Origin: Myxococcales bacterium
GTDB lineage: Bacteria; Myxococcota; UBA727; JABDBI01
DNA length: 47,838 nt
Reading direction: 5' to 3'
Assembly (NCBI GenBank): GCA_023248545.1
Contig: JAHFEF010000014.1
Coordinates: 1 to 47,838 of the forward strand
Position numbers and translations under genes: made by a program
In this document: positions 32,716 to 40,657 of the stretch, one piece after another
Numbering within the stretch: position 1 is the first letter of the stretch
Layout of the letters: each line of letters starts with the position of its first letter
The notes under the pieces: model-generated
What the model was told of the DNA's origin: nothing
Databases searched by the model: none
Seen by the model: the letters and a program-made list of their open reading frames with translations, nothing else

Positions 32716-33837
32716 TCACATGGAGGTATCGACTTGAATCCATTGAGCGCCGGAATCCAGTAATTTTCTAGGCTTATCACTGCCAAACAGCAGGTCTATC
32801 GCCAATCTATCCGACACAAACTCGTACGGTTCTGTGCGCCAGGCGAAGCCTTCGAATTGCCGAGCCGCCCAAATAATTGCCATGCCTGTTTTGACAGACA
32901 AAAATTTCTTTCTATCCGTGACGTGAATTTGCAGACCGCCGCAGAGTGTCTGTGCCTGTTTGTGGAACATGGGTGTGAACCAGCAGGGTCTTAGTTTGGC
33001 TCCGGGCAACGCACAAGATTCTGCCAGGGCGGCAAACTTGTCTGGATCCTGAATATACGCCGCGCCAACCAGTTCAAACGGCTTCGTGGTTCCCCGACCT
33101 TCGGAGAGATTGGTGCCCTCAAACAGGCAAGCCCCAGGGTAGACCAGTGCCGTATCTGGGGTCGGCATGTTGGGGCTGGGCATGACCCACGGCAGTCCCG
33201 TTTGATCAAAATAGTGCTCACGCGACCAATTTTGTGTGCCGATAATCTCTAAGTCGCAGTCTATTTTGTCATGCTTTTTGAAAAATTGAGCCAGCTCGCC
33301 GAGCGTCATGCCATGGCGATTTTGCAGCGGATACTCACCGACGAAAGAAAAAAATCCAGGTTGTACAACATCGCCTTCTTTTTGAACGCCTCCCAGCGGG
33401 TTTGGGCGATCGAGTACCAAACACGGGATGCCTGCCTGCGCACACGCTTTCATGGCAAACGCGATCGTGTAGGCAAAAGTATAATAACGTGAGCCAATAT
33501 CTTGCAGATCGCACACCAAAATATCTAAGCCAGCGAGGCTTTTCGGGTTGAGTAATAAACTTTCTTGGCTTTGGCCATACAGGCTCGTGACTGGGATGCC
33601 TGTTTTTGCGTCGATAGAACTCGCGACGCTTTCCATATCTTGAGCATTGCCCCAGAAACCGTGCTCGGGTCCAAACAGGTGTTTCACGGATACGCCATGC
33701 TCTAGGCAACGTGTCAAAATATGAACCAACTGCGAATCGACGCTGGCTGGGTGGGCCAGGAGACCGATTTTAAGACCAGAAAGGCGCTTAAAGCCCTCAT
33801 TTACTAAAACATCTAGGCCGGTTAAAGTTTTTGGCAT
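32716..33837 (-). CDS. namZ: Exo-beta-N-acetylmuramidase NamZ (DUF1343)
   Basis: 373 residues from the ATG at 33837 (MPKTLTGLDVLVNEGFKRLS). DUF1343 signatures: GLLAHPASVD, LFGPEHGFWGNAQDMESVAS, DLQDIGSRYYTFAYT, LDRPNPLGG, PSPNMPTPDTALVYPG and LSEGRGTTKPFELVGAAYI. The Bacillus member NamZ removes MurNAc from the non-reducing end of peptidoglycan fragments. No signal peptide is seen here, pointing to intracellular muropeptide recycling. ldcA and a class C serine hydrolase lie 4-6 kb away. The start codon shares two bases (CATG) with the divergent gene. Confidence 0.9.
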   Translation of the reverse strand: MPKTLTGLDVLVNEGFKRLSGLKIGLLAHPASVDSQLVHILTRCLEHGVSVKHLFGPEHGFWGNAQDMESVASSIDAKTGIPVTSLYGQSQESLLLNPKSLAGLDILVCDLQDIGSRYYTFAYTIAFAMKACAQAGIPCLVLDRPNPLGGVQKEGDVVQPGFFSFVGEYPLQNRHGMTLGELAQFFKKHDKIDCDLEIIGTQNWSREHYFDQTGLPWVMPSPNMPTPDTALVYPGACLFEGTNLSEGRGTTKPFELVGAAYIQDPDKFAALAESCALPGAKLRPCWFTPMFHKQAQTLCGGLQIHVTDRKKFLSVKTGMAIIWAARQFEGFAWRTEPYEFVSDRLAIDLLFGSDKPRKLLDSGAQWIQVDTSM

Positions 33838-34336
33838 GGCCCTATTTTGCCTAGCAAAGCGTTTACAATCAAGCATCGAATTGGAGTCGGGTGAGATTTT
33901 GCGTTTTTTGTCGGTTGACGAAGATGGGCCGTTGGCGAAATTGGCTTCGCCTAGGACATCGCCCCTGCCAGACATTCAGAGTCGAATAGCGGCGTTATTG
34001 CAGCATTTTGAAGCAGGCCTGGGGGTTGCTCTGACGGTCGAAGAGTTGTGCCCAGGTGGCTTAGATCCCACAGACGGGATTTTGATTGCCCAAGCGTTTG
34101 AAAAAGCGGGTGCCCAATTTATTATCGCCAGCGGCGGAACGGCTGATTTTCCTGTGCTTAAAAACAGGCGTTCTACAAAAACGCAGAAAAACTCGAACCA
34201 TGCTTGGTTGGCAAGTGCTTGCTGGCTGATTGGCCGAGTGAAGATCCCTGTTTTTGCCCAAGGGACCTTTGAAGAAAGCGCTGATATTATTCATCAGGCA
34301 AAAGTCTGTGGGCTTTCAGGGCTGGTTCGCATATAA
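33836..34336 (+). CDS. Small flavin-oxidoreductase-like (half TIM barrel) protein
   Basis: 166 residues. The pattern LTVEELCPGGLDPTDGILIA, AGAQFIIASGGTADFPVLK, WLIGRVKIPVFAQGTF and AKVCGLSGLVRI recalls the second half of Old Yellow Enzyme/NADH:flavin oxidoreductase barrels (GG strand, IPV strand, G-L-V-R-I strand), but at half length and without the N-terminal FMN-binding half. It could be a degenerate or stand-alone half barrel. The ATG at 33836 overlaps the namZ start on the other strand. rnr follows after 10 bases. Confidence 0.6.
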   Translation: MALFCLAKRLQSSIELESGEILRFLSVDEDGPLAKLASPRTSPLPDIQSRIAALLQHFEAGLGVALTVEELCPGGLDPTDGILIAQAFEKAGAQFIIASGGTADFPVLKNRRSTKTQKNSNHAWLASACWLIGRVKIPVFAQGTFEESADIIHQAKVCGLSGLVRI

Positions 34337-34346
34337 AGAAGAAAGT

Positions 34347-36035
34347 ATGAAAAAAGTAGAAGGCATCGCGCGCCGCAACCCAAAAGGATTTGGGTGGCTT
34401 GAATCGCTCGATGGGAAGAGCGGCGGCATTTTTATCCCCCCGCATGAAATGCATCAATTAACCGACGGAGATGTGGTCCTCGCCAATGTTTCAAAAAGCC
34501 CTAAAGGACCCATTGCCGAAATAATTAAAGTTTTAAAGCGCAGCACCCCTCAGTCTGCGGAGGCGACCGATCTGCAATCTGAGATCGATTATTTGATTCG
34601 CAATGCTCAAGCGGAAACCCAGTTTTCGAACAAGTCTCTTCGAGCTGCGAAGCAATTCGCAGAAAACCCAACGCCCGAAGATCAAAAAGGACGCCGAGAT
34701 CTCAAAAAATTGGCTCTGTGTACCATCGATGGCGAAACCGCGAAAGATTTCGACGACGCTGTCTATGGCTACCAAGACGGCAAAAATTATGGGGTTTTAG
34801 TCGCGATTGCAGATGTCAGTCATTATGTTCCAGAGCGATCGCCCATCGATATCGATGCGTTTAAACGTTCAACCAGTATTTATTATCCGGGGCATTGCAT
34901 CCCCATGATTCCCGAGGCGCTATCGAATGGCCTGTGCTCACTGAAGCCCAAAGTGCCCAGATTGTGCATGACGGTCGAGTTAATTATCGGCCCCTCTGGG
35001 ACGGTCAAATGGGTGGAAGTCGGCGAAGGTGTAATGAAAAGCCAGGCTCGGCTGACATACACACAAGTCCAAAAATTAATCGATTCTGGGTTTCAGTCGC
35101 ACGCGAAAATCCCAAAAGCAGTGGTCGAGAGCATTCGGGTTTTACAGAAAGCTGCCATCGCTTTGCGCGGTGCACGTATGAAACGGGGTTCGATTGATTT
35201 CGATGCCGTCGAGAGTGTGGTGGCACTCGATGCAGACGGCGAACCCGTCGCGATTAACCCAGCAGAACGTCAAGAATCGAATCGGTTGATTGAAGATTTG
35301 ATGATCGCTGCCAATGAAGCCGTAGCGAAGTACCTGGAAGACAAAGGCTTTCCGACAATTTTTAGAATCCACGAGCCACCTAATTCAGAAAAACTCAAAG
35401 CGTTTGCTGTCATGGCCCAGGCCATTGGGGCTTTGACGCCCGGGCACTATAAGCAGCTTGAAAAGGCCCACGAGAGTCCCGCTGTGTTGGCCAAGTTATT
35501 AGAAAGCTTCAAAGACCACCCAGCGAAAGCAACGCTTGAAAGTGCATTGCTGAGATCGATGATGCAAGCGCGCTATAGCTCAAATAATTTGGGCCACTAT
35601 GGTTTGGCTTCGAAAAGCTATTTGCATTTTACGTCTCCGATTCGGCGCTACCCTGATTTGATCGCCCATCGAATTTTAAGACAAAGCTTTACCAAGAAAG
35701 TCCATGTTCCAAACCTCCAAGAAATTGCGGATCACTGCAGCAATCAAGAACGCAAGGCGACGGATTTGGAACGCCAAATTCATGCGCTGCATGCAGCTTG
35801 GTTTATGCAGGATAAAATTGGCGAAAAACATGATGCTGTGATCACGGGTAAAACAGAATTTGGGCTGTTTGTGCGCCTGAAGCAGCACCATGTTGAAGGC
35901 TTGGTGCATATCTCGACGTTGAGGGGTAACCAACTCGCAACGGCTAAAATTGGCGACCCGGTCAAAATTCAGGTGGATGGCGTGAATATTGCCAGGCGTC
36001 ATATTGACTTTAGTTTGGTGCCGCAAAAACGGTAA
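34347..36035 (+). CDS. rnr: RNase R/RNase II-family exoribonuclease
   Basis: 562 residues from the ATG at 34347, well below the roughly 800 of E. coli RNase R. One N-terminal cold-shock OB fold (GIARRNPKGFGWLESLDGKS), the RNB catalytic domain (about 135-455) with the metal-binding Asp cluster DGETAKDFDDAVYG, HFTSPIRRYPDLIAHRILR as the family signature, and a C-terminal S1 domain (GKTEFGLFVRLKQHHVEGLV). It degrades RNA 3' to 5'. The N-terminal HTH and one cold-shock domain of long RNase R are missing. The 3' end overlaps the DUF4399 gene by 26 bases. Confidence 0.93.
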   Translation: MKKVEGIARRNPKGFGWLESLDGKSGGIFIPPHEMHQLTDGDVVLANVSKSPKGPIAEIIKVLKRSTPQSAEATDLQSEIDYLIRNAQAETQFSNKSLRAAKQFAENPTPEDQKGRRDLKKLALCTIDGETAKDFDDAVYGYQDGKNYGVLVAIADVSHYVPERSPIDIDAFKRSTSIYYPGHCIPMIPEALSNGLCSLKPKVPRLCMTVELIIGPSGTVKWVEVGEGVMKSQARLTYTQVQKLIDSGFQSHAKIPKAVVESIRVLQKAAIALRGARMKRGSIDFDAVESVVALDADGEPVAINPAERQESNRLIEDLMIAANEAVAKYLEDKGFPTIFRIHEPPNSEKLKAFAVMAQAIGALTPGHYKQLEKAHESPAVLAKLLESFKDHPAKATLESALLRSMMQARYSSNNLGHYGLASKSYLHFTSPIRRYPDLIAHRILRQSFTKKVHVPNLQEIADHCSNQERKATDLERQIHALHAAWFMQDKIGEKHDAVITGKTEFGLFVRLKQHHVEGLVHISTLRGNQLATAKIGDPVKIQVDGVNIARRHIDFSLVPQKR

Positions 36036-36414
36036 TGGTTTTGGCCAATTTTTTGCCATAAGACCTGTGTGCCCCATCGGCAAATTGCAGTGTTAACGTG
36101 TGCTTCCCCGGGGAAAGTTCCAACACGCCTTCGGTTTGGGCTTTGCCGTAGTGAATGTCTTTGGCATCCATAGGTACAACCTGGCCTTCGGGGATTTCAC
36201 CGGCTGAGTTATCGATCAAAATGTGATGATGCCCGGATTTGTGGTCTTCAATGTTCTGACCGGCGGGTCTGAGTGTCATGCCTTTCACACCAAACTGCAC
36301 CAAGAAAGTGCTGGGAACTTTGGCGTTGTCTTGCAGGTTTTTAAAAAAGACCTCGGCATCTGGTTTTTTTTGGCAGGACACGAGCAAGAGGGCGACGAGA
36401 ATAAACAGTTTCAT
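36010..36414 (-). CDS. DUF4399-type lipoprotein
   Basis: 134 residues. Lipobox LLLVSCQKK. The domain VQFGVKGMTLRPAGQ, HKSGHHHILID, GELPEGQ-like IPEGQVVPMDAKDIHYGKAQ and LSPGKHTLTLQFADGAH matches DUF4399, a small His-containing periplasmic domain of unknown function, probably metal- or ligand-binding. It is convergent with rnr (26-base overlap) and divergent from the U-box gene with 17 bases between starts. Confidence 0.85.
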   Translation of the reverse strand: MKLFILVALLLVSCQKKPDAEVFFKNLQDNAKVPSTFLVQFGVKGMTLRPAGQNIEDHKSGHHHILIDNSAGEIPEGQVVPMDAKDIHYGKAQTEGVLELSPGKHTLTLQFADGAHRSYGKKLAKTITVFAAPN

Positions 36415-36431
36415 GCGATGCTTTTAGAACT

Positions 36432-37565
36432 GTGAAGATTTTTTTGCAAGTTTGTTTATTTTCCATCGTTTGCCAGGCACAGAATGTGAAAGTGGGGCCT
36501 CCCGGCTTGATTGCCAGTGCCTGGATGTTCGTGCGATTTATTGCGGAACGTGATTTTCATGATGTTTCACGTCGAGAAAAATCCTATGAAGAAATTTTAG
36601 AAGAACGGCGAAACCAGATTGAGGAGTTGCGTCAGAAAATATTTGAAGATCCAAAAGACAGAGAATCTTTCGAACACTTATCTGAATTATTGACCCAACG
36701 GGCGAAGCCAGAAGATGCGGATGACGAAGCAGCTATCGAGTTTGAAATCATAGAACCTGAGCTGGCTTCTCATAATTTCGACAAACCACAAGGGTGGACG
36801 ATGCCCGCCAGCGATGGAAGCGATGGAAATGAGCAGGTTCAATGTGTCCTTCACGAAGCACAAGATCCCATGTGCTGTCCTATGACGGGTGAGAGATTCA
36901 AAGATCCTGTGATCGCACTGGATGGCTACACGTATGAGCGGGAGGCTATGGAAAGATGGAATGCTGCCAATCCGGGATCCAATTTAGAATATCGAGAAAA
37001 TCGTTTGGTAAAGGATCTGATAGAGGCTTATCGGCTTGAACGCAGAGAAGAATTTGTCGAGGTGAACTGTCCAATTTCTCATTGCCCTATGAAATCCCCC
37101 GTCGTTGCTTCTGACGGTTATACTTATGAACTAAATGAAATTAGGAAGTGGGTTCAGAAATCGGGATTATACTCTCCTTTTACCCGTAAGCCCTTGGAAG
37201 AGTCCTTTATACCGAATCGGATTCTAGATGCATTGATTAGGGCTGCGCGCGATCGTTTTGCTATTAATAGCCAACAGAAACCTGTTTCTGGATTACAGCG
37301 ACGATCAAGAGATGTTTTTTTAAGCACGCTTGATACACAAAGACTGTATGACGAGTTACTACGCAATCACTGGGGGCTTTTGACAGAGGGTCATGCGAAC
37401 GCTTTGATTAGTGCCGCGGAACGGGAAAACGCTGCGAAGTCATGTTGGTGTTTTTGGCGCAACGACGATGGGACAAAAACGCTTGCCCGATTGGTGGCTC
37501 CCAAGGTGACCAATTTCAGACCAAAAGCGAAAGTAATTATTTCTCAGTGGCTACTGGAGCATTAA
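36432..37565 (+). CDS. Secreted protein with two tandem U-box domains
   Basis: 377 residues, GTG start. Signal peptide MKIFLQVCLFSIVCQAQ; charged, probably coiled-coil region at about 45-95 (KSYEEILEERRNQIEELRQK); U-box 1 at about 145-205 (CCPMTGERFKDPVIALDGYT, YEREAMERW); U-box 2 at about 211-272 (CPMKSPVVASDGYTYELNEI, YSPFTRKPLEESFIPN, ILDALI); then a helical C-terminus. U-boxes are zinc-free RING-like folds that recruit ubiquitin-loaded E2 enzymes. They are eukaryotic in origin; bacterial examples known to act are secreted effectors such as Legionella LubX, which also has two. Bacteria with no ubiquitin have no use for one inside, so with the export signal this is most likely delivered to a eukaryotic host or prey. 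The 3' end overlaps comF by 15 bases. Confidence 0.88.
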   Translation: MKIFLQVCLFSIVCQAQNVKVGPPGLIASAWMFVRFIAERDFHDVSRREKSYEEILEERRNQIEELRQKIFEDPKDRESFEHLSELLTQRAKPEDADDEAAIEFEIIEPELASHNFDKPQGWTMPASDGSDGNEQVQCVLHEAQDPMCCPMTGERFKDPVIALDGYTYEREAMERWNAANPGSNLEYRENRLVKDLIEAYRLERREEFVEVNCPISHCPMKSPVVASDGYTYELNEIRKWVQKSGLYSPFTRKPLEESFIPNRILDALIRAARDRFAINSQQKPVSGLQRRSRDVFLSTLDTQRLYDELLRNHWGLLTEGHANALISAAERENAAKSCWCFWRNDDGTKTLARLVAPKVTNFRPKAKVIISQWLLEH

Positions 37566-38162
37566 TAGCGGCGTTCTTGCAAGTGCCAGGCAAGTTACTG
37601 GGTGGCCGGCTGTTGCCAACACGCTTTTGGCTGCTTCAAGCGTAGCACCTGTGGTCATGACGTCGTCCACCAACAAGATATTTTTGGGCGTGTCGGCGTT
37701 TTTACGGATTTTGTATCGGCCTTGCGTCAGTGCAGCGCGTTCTATTTTAGAGGCGCTGAGAGTAAGTGGCCTATCAAAGCGCGTGTTTTGGAGCCAATCT
37801 AACACGGGAATCTTAAGTTGTTTGCTCAACGTGAGCGCGAATAAAGCCGACAGATCGAATCCTCGTGTGAGACGCCTGCGCCAATGAATGGGCACGAAGA
37901 CGATGCCATCGAAACCAGAAATACCTCCTAAGGGGGGAATTGTTTTCATCAGTTGACGAGCTCTGCTTTCATCGGGAGAACATTTAGCTTTGTGAATCAC
38001 TTCACGAATTGCGCCACTGAATAAAAACACAGCCCCTGAATCCGCAGGTTTAACCGATGGTTCGCAATATCGACAAAAAATTTGCATCTGCGAGACTTCA
38101 TCGCAAGCGATGCACTGGGTCGGCCAGAGGGTGTCTAGGAATTTTTCGAGGTTTTTCAGCAC
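37551..38162 (-). CDS. comF: ComF-family phosphoribosyltransferase-like protein
   Basis: 203 residues, GTG start at 38162 with GGAG upstream. N-terminal zinc-ribbon cysteines (CIACDEVSQMQIFCRYC) and a type I phosphoribosyltransferase domain with PRPP loop ILLVDDVMTTGATLEAA. ComF proteins take part in DNA uptake and recombination in naturally competent bacteria; exact chemistry is unsettled. It is divergent from ldcA with 21 bases between starts. Confidence 0.92.
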   Translation of the reverse strand: MLKNLEKFLDTLWPTQCIACDEVSQMQIFCRYCEPSVKPADSGAVFLFSGAIREVIHKAKCSPDESRARQLMKTIPPLGGISGFDGIVFVPIHWRRRLTRGFDLSALFALTLSKQLKIPVLDWLQNTRFDRPLTLSASKIERAALTQGRYKIRKNADTPKNILLVDDVMTTGATLEAAKSVLATAGHPVTCLALARTPLLMLQ

Positions 38163-38183
38163 CTATGCTATATCTCCTAGGCC

Positions 38184-39050
38184 ATGAGAATTCTTCCAAT
38201 CGCCGCATCAAGTCCGTTTAAAGTATCTGAGTATGAAGCCGGCAAGAAGCTTGTTGAGTCGCGGGGCTATGAGTTTGTGCGCGATGCTTCGCTGAGAACT
38301 GCGTCACAGAGCTATCTCAATGGTTCTGACCGAGAGCGTTTGCAAGAACTTGAAGAAGCTCTGGCCAGCACGAAAGCCGATTTGATTTGGGCGGTTCGGG
38401 GTGGGTATGGCATTACACGGTTGCTGCCTGGCTTGCCTGCCATAGCTTTAGCGAAGGCAGGGCCTGTCGTTGTCGGAATCTCTGACGTGACGGCGTTGAC
38501 CTGTCATCTATGGGCACGATTTAAACGCAAAAGCCTGCATGCACCGGTACTCGCCCGAATCAACCAGGAGCCCCCAGAAGTCCTGGCGGCCATTGATTTG
38601 ATTCTGAAAGGCCAAGCTCATCGGGTGAAGTATCCGGTTTTCACTTCCCCCTTTGAAAAAGGGGGATTGAGGGGGATTTTGATTCCAGTGAATCTCTCCA
38701 TGCTAACCGAGTTAATCGGAACTCCCTCGATGCCTAATCTTCAAGATGCGATTTTATTGCTCGAAGATGCAAACGAAGAGCCTTATCGATTAGACCGCAT
38801 GCTCACCCACTTAGGAGCCGCAGGGGTGTTGAAAGGCGTCAGAGCAATTATTGTCGGGCACTTAACAGCCTGTGGCGATAACCCAGAGGCTGTGTTTTTG
38901 GAGCGCTGTGCCGAGTTCAAGATCCCTTGTTTCACAGGGTTTCCCATGGGGCATGAGTCACCCAACTGGCCGGTGCCGGTGGGGGTCAAAGCTGAAATCA
39001 CGGTTAACGGGAGCAAAGCATGTCTGAAAATTCTCGAAGAGCTGATCTAG
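38184..39050 (+). CDS. ldcA: LD-carboxypeptidase, peptidase S66 family
   Basis: 288 residues. It cleaves the terminal D-Ala from cytoplasmic muropeptide tetrapeptides during murein recycling. S66 features: the nucleophile region LIWAVRGGYGITRLLPGL, VVVGISDVTALTCHLW, NLSMLTELIGTP, LLEDANEEPYRLDRMLTHL with the catalytic Glu, and FPMGHESPNWPVPVGVKAEI with the catalytic His. Nucleophile Ser is expected near the GISD segment. The stretch FTSPFEKGGLRGI (about residues 153-165) is encoded by a palindromic repeat and replaces the usual region before the GGNLS-like motif. The 3' end overlaps the next gene by 31 bases. Confidence 0.93.
   Translation: MRILPIAASSPFKVSEYEAGKKLVESRGYEFVRDASLRTASQSYLNGSDRERLQELEEALASTKADLIWAVRGGYGITRLLPGLPAIALAKAGPVVVGISDVTALTCHLWARFKRKSLHAPVLARINQEPPEVLAAIDLILKGQAHRVKYPVFTSPFEKGGLRGILIPVNLSMLTELIGTPSMPNLQDAILLLEDANEEPYRLDRMLTHLGAAGVLKGVRAIIVGHLTACGDNPEAVFLERCAEFKIPCFTGFPMGHESPNWPVPVGVKAEITVNGSKACLKILEELI
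38646..38680. repeat. Palindromic repeat inserted in the ldcA reading frame
   Basis: Perfect 9-bp stem tcccccttt/aaaggggga (38646-38654, 38658-38666) with loop gaa, followed by a second G-run block ttgagggggatttt. The form closely resembles, from memory, a dispersed C/G-run palindrome seen in intergenic regions of many unrelated bacteria. Here it is in frame and encodes about SPFEKGGLRGI. Confidence 0.7.
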
Positions 39051-39904
39051 AAAAATTTTTAACGACGGCGATTGCCCGAGGTCTGACGCATAAACTCGCT
39101 TGTTTGGTGGTGCGGGGTCAGCATCGGTTTGAATTTCATGCTGGGAGTTCAACTCCCCAAACAGAATATGATTTGGCGTCGCTCACAAAAATATTTTGCA
39201 CGACGTTGTTAACAGCCCAGGCGGTCACAGAACACAAGCTCAGACTGGATGAGCAGCCGTGGCCAAACTGGCCAGGCGTTACAGTTGAACAAGTGCTTAC
39301 GCATCGAGCGGGGTTGCCACCTTGGGTGGAGATTTCGAATATTCAAGACGCGTTGGCTGTAAAACTGGTTGCAAAGCCCAATACGCAAACAGTCTATTCA
39401 GACATGGGGTTTATTGCACTGGGTGTGTTGCTCGAGGACAGATTGGGAAAAAAACTCAATCAGCTATACACAAAGCCGCATGTGCATTTTTTGGGCGCAG
39501 AGCCAGTCGATGATCCCAGGTGCCGTGCGCTTGGGGGCGTGGCTGGGCATTCTGGCTTATTTGGAACACTGGGAGGCGTCTACGAAGAAGCCCAATATTT
39601 TTTGAAATGCCTCAAAAATCCTGAAACGCCTCTTGAACACAGGCTTAAAAGCTTCGCTGAATACCCAGGTCCACGGGGCCTAGGGTTCGATAAGCCAAGT
39701 GAAAACGGATCTACAGGAGAAGCATTGTCCGATAAATCTGTCGGTCACCTGGGCTATACGGGCACCAGCGTCTGGATAGATCCTACCCAAGACGCTATTT
39801 ATATCTTGTTGATGCGACGTTTAGACGACGGTTCGCGCGCTGAAGAGTTGAGGGCTTTCAGACGGCAGTTTCACCAGCAAGCCGCTTGTCTTGCGTCATC
39901 TTGA
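39020..39904 (+). CDS. Class C beta-lactamase-family serine hydrolase
   Basis: 294 residues. Catalytic S-x-x-K in DLASLTKIFCT, Tyr motif YSDMGFIALG in place of Y-x-N, and the H-x-G triad in HLGYTGTSVW. No signal peptide is seen, so it acts in the cytoplasm. The branch includes esterases, D-aminopeptidases and AmiE (YbbE) of Bacillus, an N-acetylmuramyl-L-alanine amidase working with NamZ. Given ldcA directly upstream (31-base overlap) and namZ nearby, a muropeptide amidase is a reasonable guess. The 3' end overlaps the sigma-factor gene by 34 bases. Confidence 0.82.
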   Translation: MSENSRRADLEKFLTTAIARGLTHKLACLVVRGQHRFEFHAGSSTPQTEYDLASLTKIFCTTLLTAQAVTEHKLRLDEQPWPNWPGVTVEQVLTHRAGLPPWVEISNIQDALAVKLVAKPNTQTVYSDMGFIALGVLLEDRLGKKLNQLYTKPHVHFLGAEPVDDPRCRALGGVAGHSGLFGTLGGVYEEAQYFLKCLKNPETPLEHRLKSFAEYPGPRGLGFDKPSENGSTGEALSDKSVGHLGYTGTSVWIDPTQDAIYILLMRRLDDGSRAEELRAFRRQFHQQAACLASS

Positions 39905-40572
39905 TACTCACTCGGGACACGTTTCCAACGAGGATTCGGCGAGTAGTTGGTCAAGTAGCCATGTTTGCGGAGGGCTTCTAAAAAGCGTCTGCGCATGTTT
40001 TTCTCCAGCAACTTGATTCGGGCTCTCGTCGTTCCCATCTGTTCAGCTGTGCCTTCTTGGGTGAAGCCCCTGGCAAATCGATAGGCAAAAAAGTTTCTTT
40101 CCTCAATGCCGAGTTGGTCAATAAACGCTTGCATGATTTTTTTGAGCTGTTCGTTCTCAGCTTGCTTTTCAGGGTTCACGCACATGCCACTGTCGAATGC
40201 CCCCGAAAAAGCGCCTTCGGTGTTTTCTGCGTCGTCAATGAACTCTGCTGAAATCAGGCGATCTCGGTGTAAACTCTCTCGCAGAACCAAATTCTTGGCG
40301 ATCGAAAACAAATAAGTCTGAAAGGGCCTGACGCCATCATAATTTTCCCGAGTCGTTTTAGCGAACGCTCGAGCGAAAGTTTCTTGGACGAGTGACTCGG
40401 CGTCTAGGTTAGCGTCGGTCCCCCTGAAGCGGCACATTTTGCCTTGGCTCGAGAAGTTAAAACCGCTTTGCAGAAAGCGACGCAACGAAGTCGCATATTT
40501 TTCGTAGAGTGCTAGAAACGCGGTTTCTTCCCCGTTTCGATAAGACAATAGCAATTGCGGATCTCTAAGCAT
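39871..40572 (-). CDS. ECF-like sigma-70 family RNA polymerase sigma factor
   Basis: 233 residues from the ATG at 40572 (MLRDPQLLLSYRNGEETAF); an upstream ATG at 40626 would add 18 residues but AAAGGGAG favours the shorter form. Region 2 (FLALYEKYATSLRRFL, ESLVQETFARAFAK, RPFQTYLFSIAKNLVL) and region 4 (FAYRFARGFTQEGTAEQMG, TTRARIKLLEKNMRRRFLEA) are visible, with a longer linker than minimal ECFs. No anti-sigma factor is adjacent. It is divergent from the large OMP gene (85-base gap), which is a possible target. Confidence 0.88.
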   Translation of the reverse strand: MLRDPQLLLSYRNGEETAFLALYEKYATSLRRFLQSGFNFSSQGKMCRFRGTDANLDAESLVQETFARAFAKTTRENYDGVRPFQTYLFSIAKNLVLRESLHRDRLISAEFIDDAENTEGAFSGAFDSGMCVNPEKQAENEQLKKIMQAFIDQLGIEERNFFAYRFARGFTQEGTAEQMGTTRARIKLLEKNMRRRFLEALRKHGYLTNYSPNPRWKRVPSEYQDDARQAACW

Positions 40573-40657
40573 CGCATGACTCCCTTTGTTTGTGAGCGTA
40601 CAGAGAGTTTCGCTCGGATTTGACAAAGGTTGCGTGAAACGTTAGCGCCTGGTTCCT

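Noticed and set aside
40620-40648. TTGACA 38 bases before the large OMP start, considered as a fourth leaderless promoter
   Set aside because: The -10 position reads tagcgc, a poor match, so it was not counted with the three clear cases.
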